12,422 bases of DNA from Baffinella frigidus (lineage: Eukaryota; Cryptophyceae; Cryptomonadales; Baffinellaceae), in the NCBI GenBank assembly GCA_026770585.1, contig MU646708.1, forward strand, positions 274,375 through 286,796, written 5' to 3'. Position 1 is the first letter of the stretch. The number at the start of each line of letters is the position of its first letter. A program made the translations under genes and the position numbers. The notes below the pieces were generated by a model. That model worked only from the letters and a program-made list of their open reading frames with translations. It did not search any database and was not told the DNA's origin. Of this stretch, positions 12,218-12,422 are shown one piece after another.

Positions 12218-12286
12218 TCCCAACTCCTCAAGAGTGAGGTAAGCTGTGGCCTTCGACGTGAGTGTAAATAAAAGCACCAAAGCACC
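12218..12286 (+). mobile_element. RetF retroposon-like repeat, 5'-truncated
   Basis: TCCCAACTCCTCAAGAGTGA, GGTAAGCTGTGGCCTTCGAC, GTGAGTGTAAATAAAAGCAC, then CAAAGCACC. It matches 6845-6913 (minus) almost perfectly and diverges abruptly upstream of TCCCAAC, so this copy is shorter at its 5' end. Confidence 0.75.
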
Positions 12287-12330
12287 AACGGGCTCAGCAA
12301 ATTGGTGAGCCCAAACAAGCCTTTGAGATC

Positions 12331-12422
12331 TGCAGGGGTGCCTCGCTCATAAGAAACCGCACCCCCCTACGACCCTGCAGTATGCCTCTGCCTAGGGCCC
12401 TATGTTGATTCTGGGGGGGGGG
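12331..12422. mobile_element. HPE-1 hairpin element, cut by the window end
   Basis: TGCAGGGGTGCCTCGCTCAT, then AAGAAACCGCACCCCCC and core CCTCTGCCTAGGGCCC. The right arm begins (GGGGGGGGG) as the window ends. Orientation of the core is as in the copy at 7321. Confidence 0.9.

Overview
The window looks like a repeat-choked, gene-poor piece of nuclear DNA from a microbial eukaryote. Three things suggest this. CCCTAAA/TTTAGGG heptamers, the telomere repeat type of plants, many algae, cryptophytes and dinoflagellates, occur as interstitial arrays. The few coding segments are GC-rich and are followed by TGTAAA or AATAAA-like sites. Most of the rest consists of short non-autonomous elements. I cannot name the species; an alga such as a cryptophyte or dinoflagellate is a weak guess. 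No bacterial operon, CRISPR array, rRNA or transposase gene was seen.

Layout. Positions 1-1772 appear to hold the 3' end of a spliced gene: three in-frame, phase-0 coding blocks (56-217, 634-675, 1718-1765 with stop) encode an acidic, Gly/Ser-rich tail ending in a Lys-rich patch. The intervening sequences are filled with telomere-like heptamers, tandem repeats and hairpin-element debris. Positions 1773-5490 are repeats: a GA microsatellite, hairpin elements, a retroposon-like family with an (AAAGCACC)n tail, a cluster of perfect palindromes near 3900-4030, and a plain stretch at 4490-5250. One convincing intact gene lies at 5492-5905 (137 aa, very high GC3, acidic, unrecognised). Then come a tRNA-like, SINE-like unit at 6469-6750, a dense field of hairpin elements from 6310 to 9430, a 770-bp interstitial telomere-like array (9429-10199), a foldback region around 10335-11000, and a terminal nest of hairpin elements (11822-12422).

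Two miniature inverted-repeat families dominate. HPE-1 is about 120 bp, begins TACAGGGGTACCTCGC and is almost entirely self-complementary; there are about 16 whole or partial copies. HPE-2 is about 103 bp, begins ATCCCTTAAGTGGCCA and has about 9 whole or partial copies. Local labels RetF, RepC, RepD and RepE name other repeat families seen only by comparison within this window.

Most interesting reading. HPE-1 copies are flanked by TA and end in CA...TG. The odd octamer TACATGTA sits as a 6-bp extra (CATGTA) inside otherwise conserved repeats, including two hairpin elements and the telomere-like array. That is what a Tc1/mariner-type excision with a 2-nt stagger would leave behind, so the window seems to record both insertions and excisions of HPE-1. 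Because HPE-1 can be read through in several frames, many apparent small proteins here (with peptides such as MSEVPLY or RGTSLIRN) are translations of the transposon and not genes.
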